Assembly: GCF_001949145.1 (NCBI RefSeq) | Contig: NW_019091364.1 | Span: 3,204,021-3,268,020 of the forward strand | Direction: 5' to 3' | Length of the DNA: 64,000 nucleotides | From: Acanthaster planci | Taxonomy: Eukaryota; Echinodermata; Asteroidea; Valvatida; Acanthasteridae | In this document: positions 1 to 13,234 of the stretch, piece after piece | How positions within the stretch are numbered: the first letter of the stretch is position 1 | Layout of the letters: every line of letters starts with the position of its first letter | The notes under the pieces: model-generated | Database searches by the model: none | Told to the model about the DNA's origin: nothing | What the model saw: only the letters and a program-made list of their open reading frames with translations | Translations under genes and position numbers: made by a program

Positions 1-3000
1 CCACACAAAACTGACCAATCGTCACAGAATGTTGTACCTGAGATGAAACATATCAGATTTATTAAAGTTTACGACAGGTTTCAATAAAACGCAAGCGGTA
101 ATTGAGATCTCAGGGGAGTGCGTATACCACAAGCTCTGAGATGGTTTTGAAAAAAAAAACAAGTGCTGTCTTTTGTTATAATACGCTCAGTGCAGAAAAG
201 ACACTGCAGATATTCAATGACTCGGATCGTATGTAGATTTAACATACAATGTCCTTGAACATGTAATTGGACGGAGCATACCACTGTAATGATTGCACTT
301 TATGCTGCGGTACCAGATGACACAAGCCGTTGCATAGCCCATTCATATTCCATCTATAACATAATTAGCATTAGGTTGGAACTTCAAACCGTACTTTTGC
401 TGACAGGCCCGTCACAGAATGTTGCAGCTGCCTTTGAGGAAATGAACAAAGAAGGAGCAGAAATTTGATCAGTTGTGCAACCATTTACTTTGCCCGTTAG
501 AGGAGAACGCTGATCGGAATAGAACCATACCAACCTCCAATATTTCCCCTGTGCCTTGACAGGATTATCTTTCGCCCGTCTTGTGCTAAGTTGTATTTTA
601 ATATGCAGAACGTTCGGCTCCCCTGGTGGGTTTTTGAAAGGTTGTTCGCCAGATTTTTGCAAGGGTTTGACAATGTTATATAGAACGAAATTCAACTTAT
701 GCTTGAGACTTGGAGGGTATTAGGGATATGAAACTTGAAAGGGGCGATAAACAACTGAAAGGATACAAATGAACTGGTCGACTTTCTGGATTAGGACAAA
801 ATGCGCAGGAACAGGCCTGCTTCAGGTGGGAAAGGGACCGTGCACCTCAGTCTGTGAGGGCACAAAAGCTGCAATGCCTCAGGTGATCCTTTTGCGAGTT
901 GAATTGGAATAAAATCTGGTACACACCCAGAGAAAAGACACTCTTGCTATACCGTGATGCGGGAAAGCATTTGCATAGCGATTACCATCTCTGGAATGGA
1001 CTGGTGCCCTTGTGCCGTTCTTATCTATTGAGAATGGTGTATTGCTGCAGTGCAATTCTTATGCAACTAAACAAAAGCTTGCCATGAATCACGAGTTATG
1101 GTTGCAGTGTCTTCAGTGTGGAGAATTTAAATCATATTTATGTGAAATGTAAGAACTTAACTTACAAAAGGCTTATTTCATTAACATAAAATGCGGGCAA
1201 TCCTTTGTATGATCTTTGTATTCAGCACGGTCAGATGGCCTCAAGTAGTTTCAGAGACCCCGGTGTGCTTGATTAAAACCCTAACACCCTAGGGTGTGTG
1301 CAAAATCATATTAAAATTGGAGGATTCAGGGCTGTTAGGGTTAAGGACATTGCGGATCCAGATTCCTTGATATGCAGTGGTGGCCGTGATATTACGGACT
1401 GAGGTATTTTTGTATATGGCTATTGTGACGTGATCAACGTGACAAGGCTTAAGACGTAGCAGCAAACGTCTATCAGGCAAGACTCTCGTAAATAAGGCTA
1501 TGTTTGAATGACGCACAACAGTCTGTTGGATATTCCATTTCTGATCTGGGTGGGTTAAATATTTGACATTCTCAATGATTTTAATCTACAAAGAATGCGG
1601 AAGTGTATTGAGTTCAGTTGTATACTCACCTCGGTTTGCTCAGGCAACATGTGGGTTCAGTTTGATATTCGACATTCACCAACGCCTTTGGAACGAAGTT
1701 GCTTATGGGCATCATTTCCTCGCTGGAAAGACACTAAATTTAAAAGCACTAAGAGTTCAAAAGAAAACGCACATGTCGATCTCGGGTGAATAACTTTGTA
1801 CTGACTTTGTTGGCGCCGCATTTCATCATGTTCTTCCTGACTATGTCAGTTTGCCCGACAAGCCATTCATAAATATCTTAGGCAGTTAGGTCGCCCAGGT
1901 TTTAACGGCAGGTGTTTCTACGGTTTGTTTTATGCATGGCGGTCGGTCCCTCCAGGAAAAGCGGCCATTTGAGTGCATGTCCCGGGCACAGCTAGAAACA
2001 TTCTGAAATAAATGGAGCCAAGACGACAATAGTCTCTTTCGGAAGAGTCCATTAGTTGATGAATGAATGTTGTGAGAAAATTTCCCCAAAGCAATATTTC
2101 TCCCTTTTTAATGAGTGATGAACACAAACGACCAGCATGTATTGGACTTTTTTTTCCATTCATTGGACCCTTTAGAGTGGTTTCTCATGTATCACATGAA
2201 TGCAATCATTTCCAAAAATAAAAGCCCTTTTTGGCAAATGTGGCCACAATGGCACGCCATCACTGGGAAAACCTAACTCCAGTCAGTTCCAGATATTTTT
2301 GAGAGGTGAAGTTATCAAAAAAACACATATATGATAAACACCTATGCACTAGAGGAAAAAATGCAAATGTACAACTCCTGTTCTCGACAATCTTCACTTT
2401 TACAAAAACAAAATCCTTTCCAAAATGATTTAACCAATATGCATATAGACATCTTAAATCTTGACATTCAGGGTTTTTATTCCTTCTTCCAGTAATTTTG
2501 GGCAAGTGGGGAAAAGTGCATCAACACAATCAATGTTATTACGAGACTTGGTCATCATTAGTGTTTTAACAATTGCAATCTGGTTGATCCCATGGGCCTA
2601 GCGGTGCTTTTCCAAACATGTAGATGCTGAATGTTATCAAAGGATTAATTCACAATTATGTGTTTAACATATGGGAGTTACTGTTAGAAAACAAGCGCCA
2701 CGTGACTACTGTGTTTTTCCAAATAAATGTCCATTGAGAAGGATCCTGCTTATTCTGAAAATGCATAAAGAAACTAAAAACATAAAAGCGAAAAGGAACT
2801 ACGTGTATAAGAGTATATTCTAATACTTAGCCACATTTAATAGATAATGATTTACATAACTCTTATTACAATGATTGTTTTTATCTGTAACTTCGACAGA
2901 TATTTTCGTCCAGTGAAACAAAAAAGAAACACAAAAAGCCAATAGATCCAGCAAATCAATTTCATTGTTACAATTTGTCATATATTAATAAGTGTCTCTG

Positions 3001-3039
3001 TTTACAACCTCTTTTCTATCACACATAGGATAACTGAAT
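1..3039. other. no recognisable gene
   Basis: Only short unrelated open frames are seen, the longest about 103 codons at 384-695 on the minus strand. None resembles a known family or has a convincing splice context. The stretch lies downstream of the minus-strand LDLa gene and may hold part of its 3' end. A copy of an interspersed repeat sits at about 1268-1345 and is related to sequence at 20455-20515. Confidence 0.5.
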
Positions 3040-3045
3040 TTTATT
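3040..3045 (-). promoter_or_regulatory. candidate polyadenylation signal of the minus-strand LDLa gene
   Basis: The plus strand reads TTTATT, which is AATAAA on the minus strand, about 105 nt past the stop codon at 3151-3153. It is the first such hexamer I found after the stop. Confidence 0.5.
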
Positions 3046-3150
3046 TTTTAAATTTTGTTTTCCCCTGCTGTAGAACATGAAAAAAAATTATGTTAATTTT
3101 TCCGAGGTTTTCATGCTCCCTAAGTTATGCTCTACCATTGGTCGCTGAGA

Positions 3151-6100
3151 TTACCTACTGGAACCTTGCGACGAGGCCCCCTGCTGTTGCGGCGGACGAC
3201 CGTTATCTTGGAATGGTCTACCCCCAGGGCGATACGGCTGTCCGACACCGTCGGACGGTCTGTTCCCGGGTCTCGTTGATGGTCTCCCTCCAGGTCGAGC
3301 ATTGGGGCGCCCCCCTCCACCTCCGCCAGGTCCGACTCCAGGGCGCCCTCCAGAGCTAGGAGTGGGCTCCTTTATTTTCTCCATCTCTTCTCTTACTTCG
3401 TCGACTTCATTAGTGAGCGAGTTAAGATCTTGCCCAAAGGCGTTGAGTTCGTCGTCAAAAGCGGCTATGTTTCTCCCAAATTCATCAACTATACAGCAAA
3501 TAAGATAGTGTATCAACGTGTTACTATTTAGCGTTACATTATTCAATTTTAACAAGTTGCCCTGCAAGATCCCTTAAGGGCGCTATTTGGTCGTCATTCA
3601 GCTTGTGACAAGCATGCATCTTAATTTAAGAACTGCATCACCTCATGTCCGTACCAGTGACCTTGAGTTAAATTGGTGAGTATTGCCCATAGGAACAGTG
3701 TTATATAACTTAGCTTTTAACAGTACACATAAAGCAAAAATCGGCTGTCCGGAAAAATGCCCTAACATATATCCTCCATAACACATGCATGCGTGGTCGA
3801 GACTAATACAGTTTTGGTTTTTCAAGATGAACACAATAAGAGCCAAGGGTCCATTATAACCTCCCCCAGTCCTGAATCCCAAACTGTTGAGGAATTTGAT
3901 CAGGACTGTTGGTTACACATCTTCTATACTGAGTAGAAATCATCATATTTTTACAAATAGCAGTTGAAGTAGGTCCATTGAGATACAAGAATACAGAGAC
4001 AGAGAAAGCCAAAGTTCCGCGTATTCAGCTGTATTCTAATCTAATAAGCGAGTCGGTTCTGCATATGTTTAATGTAAGTCGAGACGGTAGTCTCAAAGCG
4101 TACCTTTTTCGTTTACAAACACGAATTGTTCTTGTAACTGTCCCACGCCAACCTTCAGTTGGTCAATTTCTTCTCCAACATTCACTGTACAAACAGAAAC
4201 GAACTTTCAGTCAAATATTTAAACAATGCCCCAATCCAAATGTACCAGGAGTTCGCATATCGCATTCTTCTAATCTATTCCGAAACGGACATAAGGTTTT
4301 ACTCCGGTTTGCGATGTTGAGACCATTAAATGAAGTGAAACTCAATTTCCCGCCCCAAATATCCAGTGCACTTAAGAGGGTAAAAACGTTTCGTGGGTTC
4401 TAATTCAGTAAATTATAAATGAAACTGAGAGGTCACGAAATGGCAACGAAGCCAAGATTTAAAAAAAAGGGACTCCATGCCTGAACAAAGAGGGCGTATT
4501 AAGCCTACCACCCAAAGAGCTGTATATAAGGAGAGAGCAGCACCAACTTACTTTGGAACGAAAGTGGCTGATCATCGTACGTGCAGTGCAGCATGTAGCT
4601 ATTGTGTGCTTACTGTCCATGTCCATTGGCGCATTAAGCCATCATTTTGGCTCCAAGAGGTGACACTCTCATGTCGCAACTCTCTCGAAGTGTAGTTCTG
4701 ACCACCAAGAGCCTAATGGCGTCATACTAATTAACGAGCACCATTCAATCATGAGCCTTTCACTAAATGAAATACAGAGCTCAGTGGTCATACTAGCGTC
4801 CACTGGCGTCCTTTTCGTAACCCCGAAAAGCACCCATCGCTAAAATGTGTGTCGATCCAGGCAATTTTAATCTTTTCGCTCTAAAACACCTTTTTTACCT
4901 GTGGGTCTAGGAGTGAAACATTCCACTTCGTCTTCAGCGTCTGGGCAGTCACTAGTGCCGTCACAGATCTCAGAGATTGCAATACATTTACCGGAGCTGC
5001 AAACGAAGCCTAGTTCATCGGTGTTGCACAGACCTCACGAAAAGATTCGAGAAAAGAGTAGGTAGAGAGAAAAGAGAATTTTTACCGCATAATTATTCTG
5101 TAAAGCAAGACTATTTAAAACCCCCGCAATGATAATAATGTGCGAAAAGAAGGTTACACCGAATAGTTTGTTAGCTAAGAGAATTCATCAAACGTGCTGA
5201 AAGTTGAGAGATATTTTGTACAATGTTGGACAAGTTGTTTCTTGTTGGTCAAAATGAAGATTCAGAAAGGACAGCCCTAGTGTTTTTCAGGTCATGCTGT
5301 CATAAAGAAGGGTAAACGTGCAACGATCGAATCGATCGGGACATGATACCCGATTCAGTAAATCACTTGACATCAAACAGGCTAGCCTATATGACGGGTC
5401 ACGAGGGATCAAGAGGAATGAATATGGAATGCAATGGACCCATTCAAAACTTTAAGGGGAAACTTGTTGTTTTCTAATTATTTTGACGCAGCACAAGAAG
5501 TAAACTGTAAAGTTGTAAACACTTACTTGGCCCGCATCGGTCCACCCTTTCGTCATCCCTCCCAGAGAGACAGTCCACGGTGAAGTCACAGAGCTTGGAC
5601 AGGCTGATGCATTCTCCTGACTCGCACTTAAAACATCAAGGTGAGAGGAATGAGGTACGGAATAAAGCTCAAGTAAGGATAAAATAAATTCTAACAAGGG
5701 AGGACGAGATAATTCTGTTTGATGTAGCATATTTAACTGGGCTGTAGTATAGCCTTATCACCTGTGTTTCAAGGATTAAATCCTTCAACATTGAGCAGAA
5801 GTATTAGAATGTTTATGTCACAGTCCCTTCTGATGATTTGTGTCATGGTTGAAGCCTGAAAGACTTGTGATTGATTAGCAGGGACTGTCAATGGACTTGT
5901 TCGCAGCCTTAGGCATATTCTGTTGCCCGGAAGTGGACTGGAACATCTTTCAAGCTGGTCAAGTCTGAGATGTTCCTGTAAATGCACGCCAACTTTAATA
6001 GAGCCTCATTATTATGATCGAAACTGAGCCTACTATATGAGCTAACGCGAAGTAGTGTGGTCATTGACATATACATGTATTAGTTATTACTGCATTTGCA

Positions 6101-9100
6101 ATGTAGCGAAATTTAGTTTTTCAGAAGACCCATGGGTCGGAACGTATTATTTTAGCGTTTCAAACCTCAAACTCGGTTGCAAGGCATGCTGGGCAGTCAA
6201 CCTCATCCTCGCCCCTACTGCAATGATTCCTGCCGTCGCACACCTGCCCGCTCGCGATACATTCTCCGTTCGGGCACCGGAAATTCGCAGGCGGGCCGCA
6301 GGCAGGGGGCGGGGTGCTGCAGCCCTCCTCGTCCGACGCGTCGGGGCAGTCGTCCACGCCGTTGCACAAGGCAGACTCTGGTACACAAGACCCATCTAAA
6401 ATGCATCACAACGCAATGGCAGTCAAATTAAAGTAATTGTTAACAAACAGCCTACAAGGTGGTTCTCAAGACGCTCCCATCGAAGCTAACTTTCTGTACA
6501 AGGTTGACTGATGAACAAAAATGTCTTTGGAAATGGCAGTTTCTTCCTTTTATTATTTGTAACCAGCGTCACCGCTCCCACGTATCGAGCCTTTTGCGGT
6601 CTACCACCTTTGATTTCAGGTTATGTCGGAGTGGCTACGGCTAGTCTGATTTTACAGTTCCCCTGTCACAGAACTTAGACGTGGTCGTAACAATACAACT
6701 ACGGTGCCATAACAATGTTTTCAAAGATGGCAGCTCAAAGAGTATCGTAACTGTGTGGCGTCAGTCCAGACCGCTTATTAATTTTCATTTAAGACTGCAT
6801 AGTTGAAGGATCTGAAAGAAATGGAATCATCAACTTTTTAAGAACAAGCAGAAATAACCACAAAATGGTTCTTGAAGAGCGAACTGTTTTAAAGTTTCAT
6901 CCATATGCCCTTCATTTTAATTTTCAAGGGAAATATCCGTACAATCCAACAAGGATATCGGTTTTAAGCTGGATACCATCAGCGACAGCTCAAACACGAC
7001 CCGAAAACGGTTGTACTACTCGGACACCCCAATGTCTTACCTGGGCATTCGTGCTCAATCAGTGCGCACTCACAGCCTTTTTCGTCCTCTCCCGATGGAC
7101 AGTCTGGGACCCTGTCACACACCTGGCTCTCCCTGATGCACGTTGTACCGTCTAAACACTCAACTTCGTCAGTTCTAAAGTAAGGGGCCATACTGTTAAT
7201 TTGCTACCTGCATTTAATGCTGTGTCGCTTTGAGTTTCAACCAGTGCCTTTATTCAGCTTGGACGCTGCAGTTGCAGTTATGAATGCACAAATACAGTGT
7301 TATATTTTCCATACAATAAATACGGTTAAGTTGGAATTTCAGCTCAGGAAAACCGGAAAACTGTGTCTAGTAGTCTGGCTTGTTGTCACGGAAGGAGTCA
7401 GAAGAAACAAAGTAATGCTCAGAATCTTCAAAGCATTTTGGTAAAGTCAGCTTGCGTTCCATTTACTAAAATTTAGCCATTTTAGTGTCACGCTTCTCAT
7501 TCTAACTTTCACTTTATTTCGATATGATGTGTGTAAACTGCACACCACATAAGTGTATTTCTGCAGGGATCACAACTCGACTGCAGTACGGGTGAATTAT
7601 GCATTGACGGCCTAAAATGATCAGTCAATGCCTTCTAAGCTGGATTTCAAAACGAAACAAAATCCCTGAATACGGCACTTACCCGCACCCACAATTCTCC
7701 TCATCTTCCCCGTTGGGGCAGTCCGAAAACTTGCCATCACAAACAAAACTCGAAGGGAGGCACTTGTGAACCGGCCCGGGACATTTAAACTCGCCAGACC
7801 GACAAGTCTCGACGACATTACAGTTGAGTTCGTCGTTCCCGTTGATACAGTTTCGTTGGCCGTCACATCTCTGTGGACAGATGCAAATAGAGGCTTAAGA
7901 AATTCCCCTCTGTGGAATCTCCTATTTCCAAATACAGTGACGTGTCATTTAACCTTGAACTTTGACCGTATACAGCAGTCAAGCAGATCTTTCTCCAAGA
8001 ATAAAAACATCAATGACAGCTAGTGTCACGGAAACGTTGAACCTCTAACGTTCACAATCAGTAGATTTTATCTTTGACCTACCTACTCTTAAACCAAAAA
8101 CTTCAGGCTTGATCTTTTTATAAGCGACATACGTCTGTGGGAGAATACTGTTTTTCAGAAAACAAAAGCTGCTCGGAAGGATTTACAGAAAAATGCTGAG
8201 GTGCATTGCGCTGACCTATCGAACTGAAGAGGTTGAACAATACGAAGCAATCGTACATACTTGTTGGCATGAGGTGGAAAATAGACAAGGTCACGTACCT
8301 GAGACTTTGATATGCACGTCCCGGGTGTGCACTCGAACTGCTGCGGACTGCATCTGCATTGCGCACCTTCATCCTCCCCCTCGCTGCAGTCGTACTTCCC
8401 ATCGCATACCGCACTCCGGGCAATGCACAGCTTGTCCTGGCAGGTGTACTCCGTCAGACCGCACTGCGGAAGGCACAGCGGAGCCCTCTCGTCCGACCCG
8501 TCCAAACAATCTTCCTGCCCGTCGCACACCTACCAATGAAAGAATCAATGTTGAGAGTGTTGGCAAGGTGTTAATTCATGGAGCTGAAATTGGTGGTTAG
8601 TAAATTAGTGTGTGAAGGAAACAGCTCAATAGGAATTCAGTACCAAGCAAAAGACATCAAATAACATGTTTGAAGTGGGCAGCCCTGCTAAGCAAAATTT
8701 TCATGTGCTAAACAAATTTACTTTAAGCAACACAGGAAGCTGTTCAAACCTCATGGATAATGTTGAATTTTGACAACTAAATGGTATTTATGATCAAACG
8801 AGCCAAGAACCCCATACCACTAAGACGATCCTAAAAAACCTGGGCCGATTTTGGCTGCTAATAGTGGGACGACAAATATTTTGGAAGACAGATTTTATTT
8901 TTCTCACGCCCATTTATGGTTATATCTTTCTTCATAGGTTACATAATTCCCTACCCAAGACTGCTTGACACACGCCCCAGAGTCGCATCTGAAGTAGCCC
9001 ACTGTGCACGTCTTCGAGGCGCACCGCGACTCGTCGCTGCCGCCCGGGCAGTCGCTGTGCCCGTCGCAGTGCCAGTAGTCTGGGATGCACTGGCCAGTCG

Positions 9101-12100
9101 GACAGCGGAACTCGTCGGTGAGGCAGTAACCCTGGCGGACCTCCGGACATCCCTGCTCATCCTTCAGTTCACAAACAAATATCAAAAGGTGTGTTTATGT
9201 GAGGAATAATGGTAAAACCTGTAATTCGCAAATCCAGCGGAGAATACGTTGGCAATTGTTTCCAAGTGTTAACAAGGAGTATCAGTTTTGAACATAGCAA
9301 AGTGTAGTGGGTGAACTTGGGGTTTTAAGATGTTTTAATTTAGAATTCCAAGTCTTACAATGGCATTTTATCCTTGTGGCACTGGGCTTGTGCGTCGACA
9401 AGAGCTAGTGATTATTTGTGAACCAACAACGAACTCGATAGTAACGTTCACAGACAAAATTTATCGCGAATTCTAAATGGGTAGATGTAGTTTCTTCCTG
9501 AAAATGGGTCCAGAAACTTTTAATTCTGTCACCAACAGGTCACTGTTTAATTTAAATAGACTTGTAAACATAAATGTCTTGAAGGGACAAACATGAATCA
9601 TGGAAAGGACTGTAGGTTTAACGAAGAAACTTACGATTAAAGCCAATGGAAACCTAAATAGCAATCACGGAGACAGAGGCCAATCAATATTATTATTTCT
9701 TAATTATTTCTCGATAGAGGATCAAAGCTTTTCACCTATGTCATAATGTTGATAGCATCTTCATCTGGGGCTTTCAACCCTTCCAGTCCATTCATCTAGA
9801 TAAATGCTACATGGGCTGGTTTGATAATTTACCGGTGCTCCAGAGAGGTCTCGTCTGTGAAGCAGTGTCGTAGCTAGGATTTTACTGGGGGGCACCAACA
9901 TCTTAATGGTGGGCATCAGCTTTCAGTGGTGTGGTTTTTGGTGGGCAAGCTTTCGTTAGCCTTGTTCAATATCCCTTCACCCGTTTCTTTTTAGTATGGG
10001 GCACATGCGGGGTACCATGAATCTTTGGACGGGCACGTGCCCCACCAGCCCCTTCCCTGGCTACGCCCCTGCTATTAAGCCTGCATACGAGCACACGAGC
10101 ACATTTTCGATATTTTGCCTACCCGGTGCATGGAAACTTTTTGAACAAGAAAATTGAGGTAGTTTCTAGTTTACAACTGCCTTTTCCCCTTTCGTACCTT
10201 TTTGTTTTAGTTGTCGTTCCTTTTTTGTGACATTTCCAATGAATTTTCACAATTTGTTTCTAACAACGATGTGTAACGATGAAATCGAGGTGCAACCCGT
10301 TTGATGGGGATAAGGGTCATTTACTCAAGACACAAACGTATCGGCAAAGGAGTCAGGAGAAATATTTTAATTGACCTTAAACTTAATCTAACCTGACCGT
10401 CACAGTCGCGAGGATCCCCGTTGCATATGTACAGGCTTGGTACACACTGGTTGGTGATGTTGCAGAACATGCCGTCACATAGGCAGCGTTCGGGGGCCTC
10501 GTCCTCCGCACCTGCGCAGTCTGGAGTGCCGTCGCAGACTCGTTCCAGAAGCAGACAGACGCTGCTGTTGTGGCACTGGAAACCCGTCGTGCCGTCAAGT
10601 GTGCATACTAAATTATGTAGGGAGAAACAGTCTCAAGATGAAGACTACGAAGATTAACCTTTATTAGATAACAAAAAGTGAGGGACACAACATATTTGGA
10701 AATGATGATCAGAAATGAAAAGCGGTTAGTAATGGCAACAATATTGAAATTAAGTTAGCTCTATAACAACCGAAAAAATCCAACAAAATTTTGAATTTGA
10801 TTCTCATAAGATAGTGTTTTTATTTTTTTTAACCGGCAGTTCAGTTCAAAGGATTAGACATCAGCAATAGTAAATCGGCGCAAACCCCACGTCAAAAAAA
10901 GCGTTGATACTGGGACAAAAGACTGTACTAGAATAGAGACTATACACCAGATTTGTTTCCTTTGACATAAATTTAATCACTTTGCAATTGCAGTACAAAA
11001 GTGTTGGTTTGGTTATTTTGAGTGCCACTCTTTGCCACGCGTTGTGCGCTTTGATTGTCTCAAGATTCTCGACATCCGAAATACAGTTCTTAAATTAAGT
11101 CATATCCTTTATGAGACAAAGCAGCCAGCATCCGCTGCAGGGTTTTTCTGATTATCTTCTAACCAATCCGCAGTTGTAGTGTCCTTTCTCAGCATTGACT
11201 CTACTTGCGTACAGAGCGCCGTCAACAGTGTGAAACATGTCAAGTATTCGTTGGGTGTGCATGCCACCACGAACGGATAGCAAAGATTTTACTTCAATAC
11301 CTCTCCCAAAACCACACTGGAACTGAAAAATCTTCCCAAATAGCTATCCAGTTGTGTTCTGTACGACCTTCAATTTTAAGACTTTCATCAGGCTTTCTTC
11401 ATGCAGTACAGGGGAAGAAAATTCCTGTTTTCAGTGTTAGATGTTCTTGGCACTGTACGGCGACTCAAAGTCTTCAGGGGCCGAGTGAGCCTACCTTCTG
11501 CCCAGATATTCACCGGTTTTATTGAAATAAATCTGGGAACAATAGATTGTGCTGAGCATTTATACAGTTCTGAATGCAACTGGATAGTTCTTTTCAAAGG
11601 TTTGGTGTTGCAGACTAATTCTGGTGGGGGTATAAAACTAAAATCCTTGCAACGGGTAGTATCCCGACTATCCCGCTAGGAGTCCAAATCTGGGAAAGAA
11701 TTCCATATAACGGATGCCACTCGACACAACATGCACAAACGCTGTGAAACTGGTCTAAAAGTTCCAAGTGTTTTCTAAGTAAACGATTTGTGTTTTCCCT
11801 CCTAAATTGAACTTTTCTGGACATGTTTTTGCTTTCTGATGGCTAAAAGGTTACCGTGGGGAATAATTACTGGCGTCCGTACATGGGACTCTTCCCCCAA
11901 AGCGGTGGTAGGCATTGAAGAAATCGGAATCTAATACCATGAGTAGAGGCTTGTTTCCCGTTTGCCTCGTTGGTTTTCACGTGAGACGCAACGTCCTCAG
12001 GGGTGGTTGGCTGCAAGAGAGAGGGCGATGAAGCGGGTGGGGTCGAGGCTGAATGCACGTCTGTCGGTGATCTAGATAATCTCTGCTGTTTCACCTGGAG

Positions 12101-12921
12101 CACGTGGTGTCGGACAGACTCCTGTCGTGTTTTTTTTTTTTATATATATTGTCATTTTTAAAGTAAAACAGTCTTGATGGGTCTTGTCAGAAAGACCGGA
12201 CAGAAATTTATGCCATTTTTTATCAATGGCCTAAAAGAATCACTTAATAAATGAAAACCCTACGAATTTAATTATTGAAACAAAAGTATACTCAGACTCC
12301 AATCAGTTGATTGTACAGAGTCTTGGTAAAGTCGTCACTCTGAAAAGCATTCCAAGCCACATTTGTTTCTCGGACCTCAGATCCAAAATGAGCTATCGGA
12401 ATATCGATATACATAATACTTTCCTTCAAAAGTATACTGAATAATTATACCGCACGAACAAGTCTCCCCTCCTCCAGAAATATGCTAGGATCCGCCCATA
12501 GAAACCTAGGTTTTCAGTCCCTACCCGATTCCGTGGGTTAATACCCAGAATATTTTTCTGGGGTTTTCCCTCCCATCTCCAAACTGTAACTGCTTCTCAT
12601 TGTCCCCTCCCAACAGGTTTCTTCGGGCGTGCGAGCTACAGTGTCAAGGGCACTTTTGAGGAATCTTTGGTGTCATTACCAAAAATATAATTAAATAATA
12701 AAAATAGTAATAATGATAATAATAACCTTTTTGTACATATTTAACTTAGTGAGGACTGGGCCCACCACGACTGTGATTTTGTAACATTAGTCTTTGCTTA
12801 CCGATATTTTCGTAGCTGAGGCTTCATCGTCGACATTCTTTGCCCCGAAGGGGATACTTTGAACGAGAAGACATGAAACCGTTACAAGCATGCCCACAGC
12901 AAGACCAGGGGAGCGAGCCAT
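3151..12921 (-). CDS. secreted LDLa-repeat protein with coiled coil and Gly/Arg/Pro-rich tail
   Basis: Twelve coding exons on the minus strand: 12921-12802, 12094-11938, 10607-10393, 9161-8955, 8529-8299, 7870-7683, 7174-7041, 6377-6166, 5626-5527, 5033-4899, 4184-4104, 3488-3151. They total 2,118 nt and stay in frame (705 residues plus stop). Residues 1-25 form a signal peptide. Residues 41-92 are a Ser/Thr/Pro-rich linker. Residues 93-566 hold about 12 LDLa repeats of the C-D-G-x-x-D-C-x-x-G-E-D-E-x-x-C type; this fold binds calcium and protein ligands. Residues 573-632 keep hydrophobic residues at strict 3-4 spacing for about nine heptads, a coiled coil. The last 70 residues repeat G-R-P motifs. 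No membrane segment follows, so secretion is inferred. The ATG at 12921 opens the signal peptide. The donor at 6165 (GTTTGA) is weak, and the repeat spanning 7041/6377 lacks part of its second loop. No named orthologue is recognised. Confidence 0.85.
9863..10071. mobile_element. hAT-like MITE
   Basis: A 209-bp element begins CAGTGTCGTAGCTAGG and ends CCTGGCTACGCCCCTG, imperfect terminal inverted repeats of the CAG..CTG type seen in hAT transposons. The flanking 8-mers CTGTGAAG (9855-9862) and CTATTAAG (10072-10079) match at 6 of 8 positions, as expected of an old 8-bp target duplication. It has no coding capacity and lies in an intron of the minus-strand LDLa gene. Confidence 0.7.
11340..11935. 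repeat. interspersed repeat, copy 1
   Basis: Blocks here resemble two other places. The block near 11830-11915 (CTGATGGCT, then GTCCGTACATGG and ACTCTTCCC) recurs at about 15135-15225. The block near 11370-11640 (CTTCATCAGGC, then AAAGGTTTGGTGTTGCAGAC) resembles 47255-47480. Similarity was judged by eye. It lies just downstream of coding exon 2 of the minus LDLa gene. Confidence 0.4.
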
Positions 12922-13234
12922 GGCGCCAGGAAAAATGTAGGAGTCATCGGAATGCGTGGTGCTACCTCACCCAAGTGCATTCCTCTGAAGAACGCTTCGT
13001 CAGTCAAATGAATATTTATTATTCAAATCAACTTCTGTTGACGCTGCTTGCCGGAAGCCGCAGACTAAAGACCGAATTATTATTCATGACTTATGTGCAA
13101 TTTCACATTCCAACATTCCAAACGCGCTCGACAAGACAGGGTATAAATCAGGCTGGGATCGGGGCCTCGCCCATTTTGGACGGGGCATCGCCGCCATCTG
13201 CAACGGGCCTCAACTCGTCAGGGTCAGGTACAAC
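12922..13234. promoter_or_regulatory. shared bidirectional promoter of the two LDLa genes
   Basis: Only 313 bp separate the two divergent start codons (12921 minus, 13235 plus), so both 5' UTRs and core promoters must fit here unless there are distant non-coding exons. A TATAAA lies at 13142-13147, 88 nt before the plus ATG. On the minus strand an AATAAATA-like TATA stretch lies near 13010-13025, a similar distance from the minus ATG. Imperfect mirror copies of an AT-rich block (13006-13025 and 13072-13090) add symmetry. Promoter function is inferred. Confidence 0.6.

Noticed and set aside
384-695. 103-codon minus-strand frame as a possible gene
   Set aside because: No recognisable domain, no splice or promoter context, ordinary length by chance.
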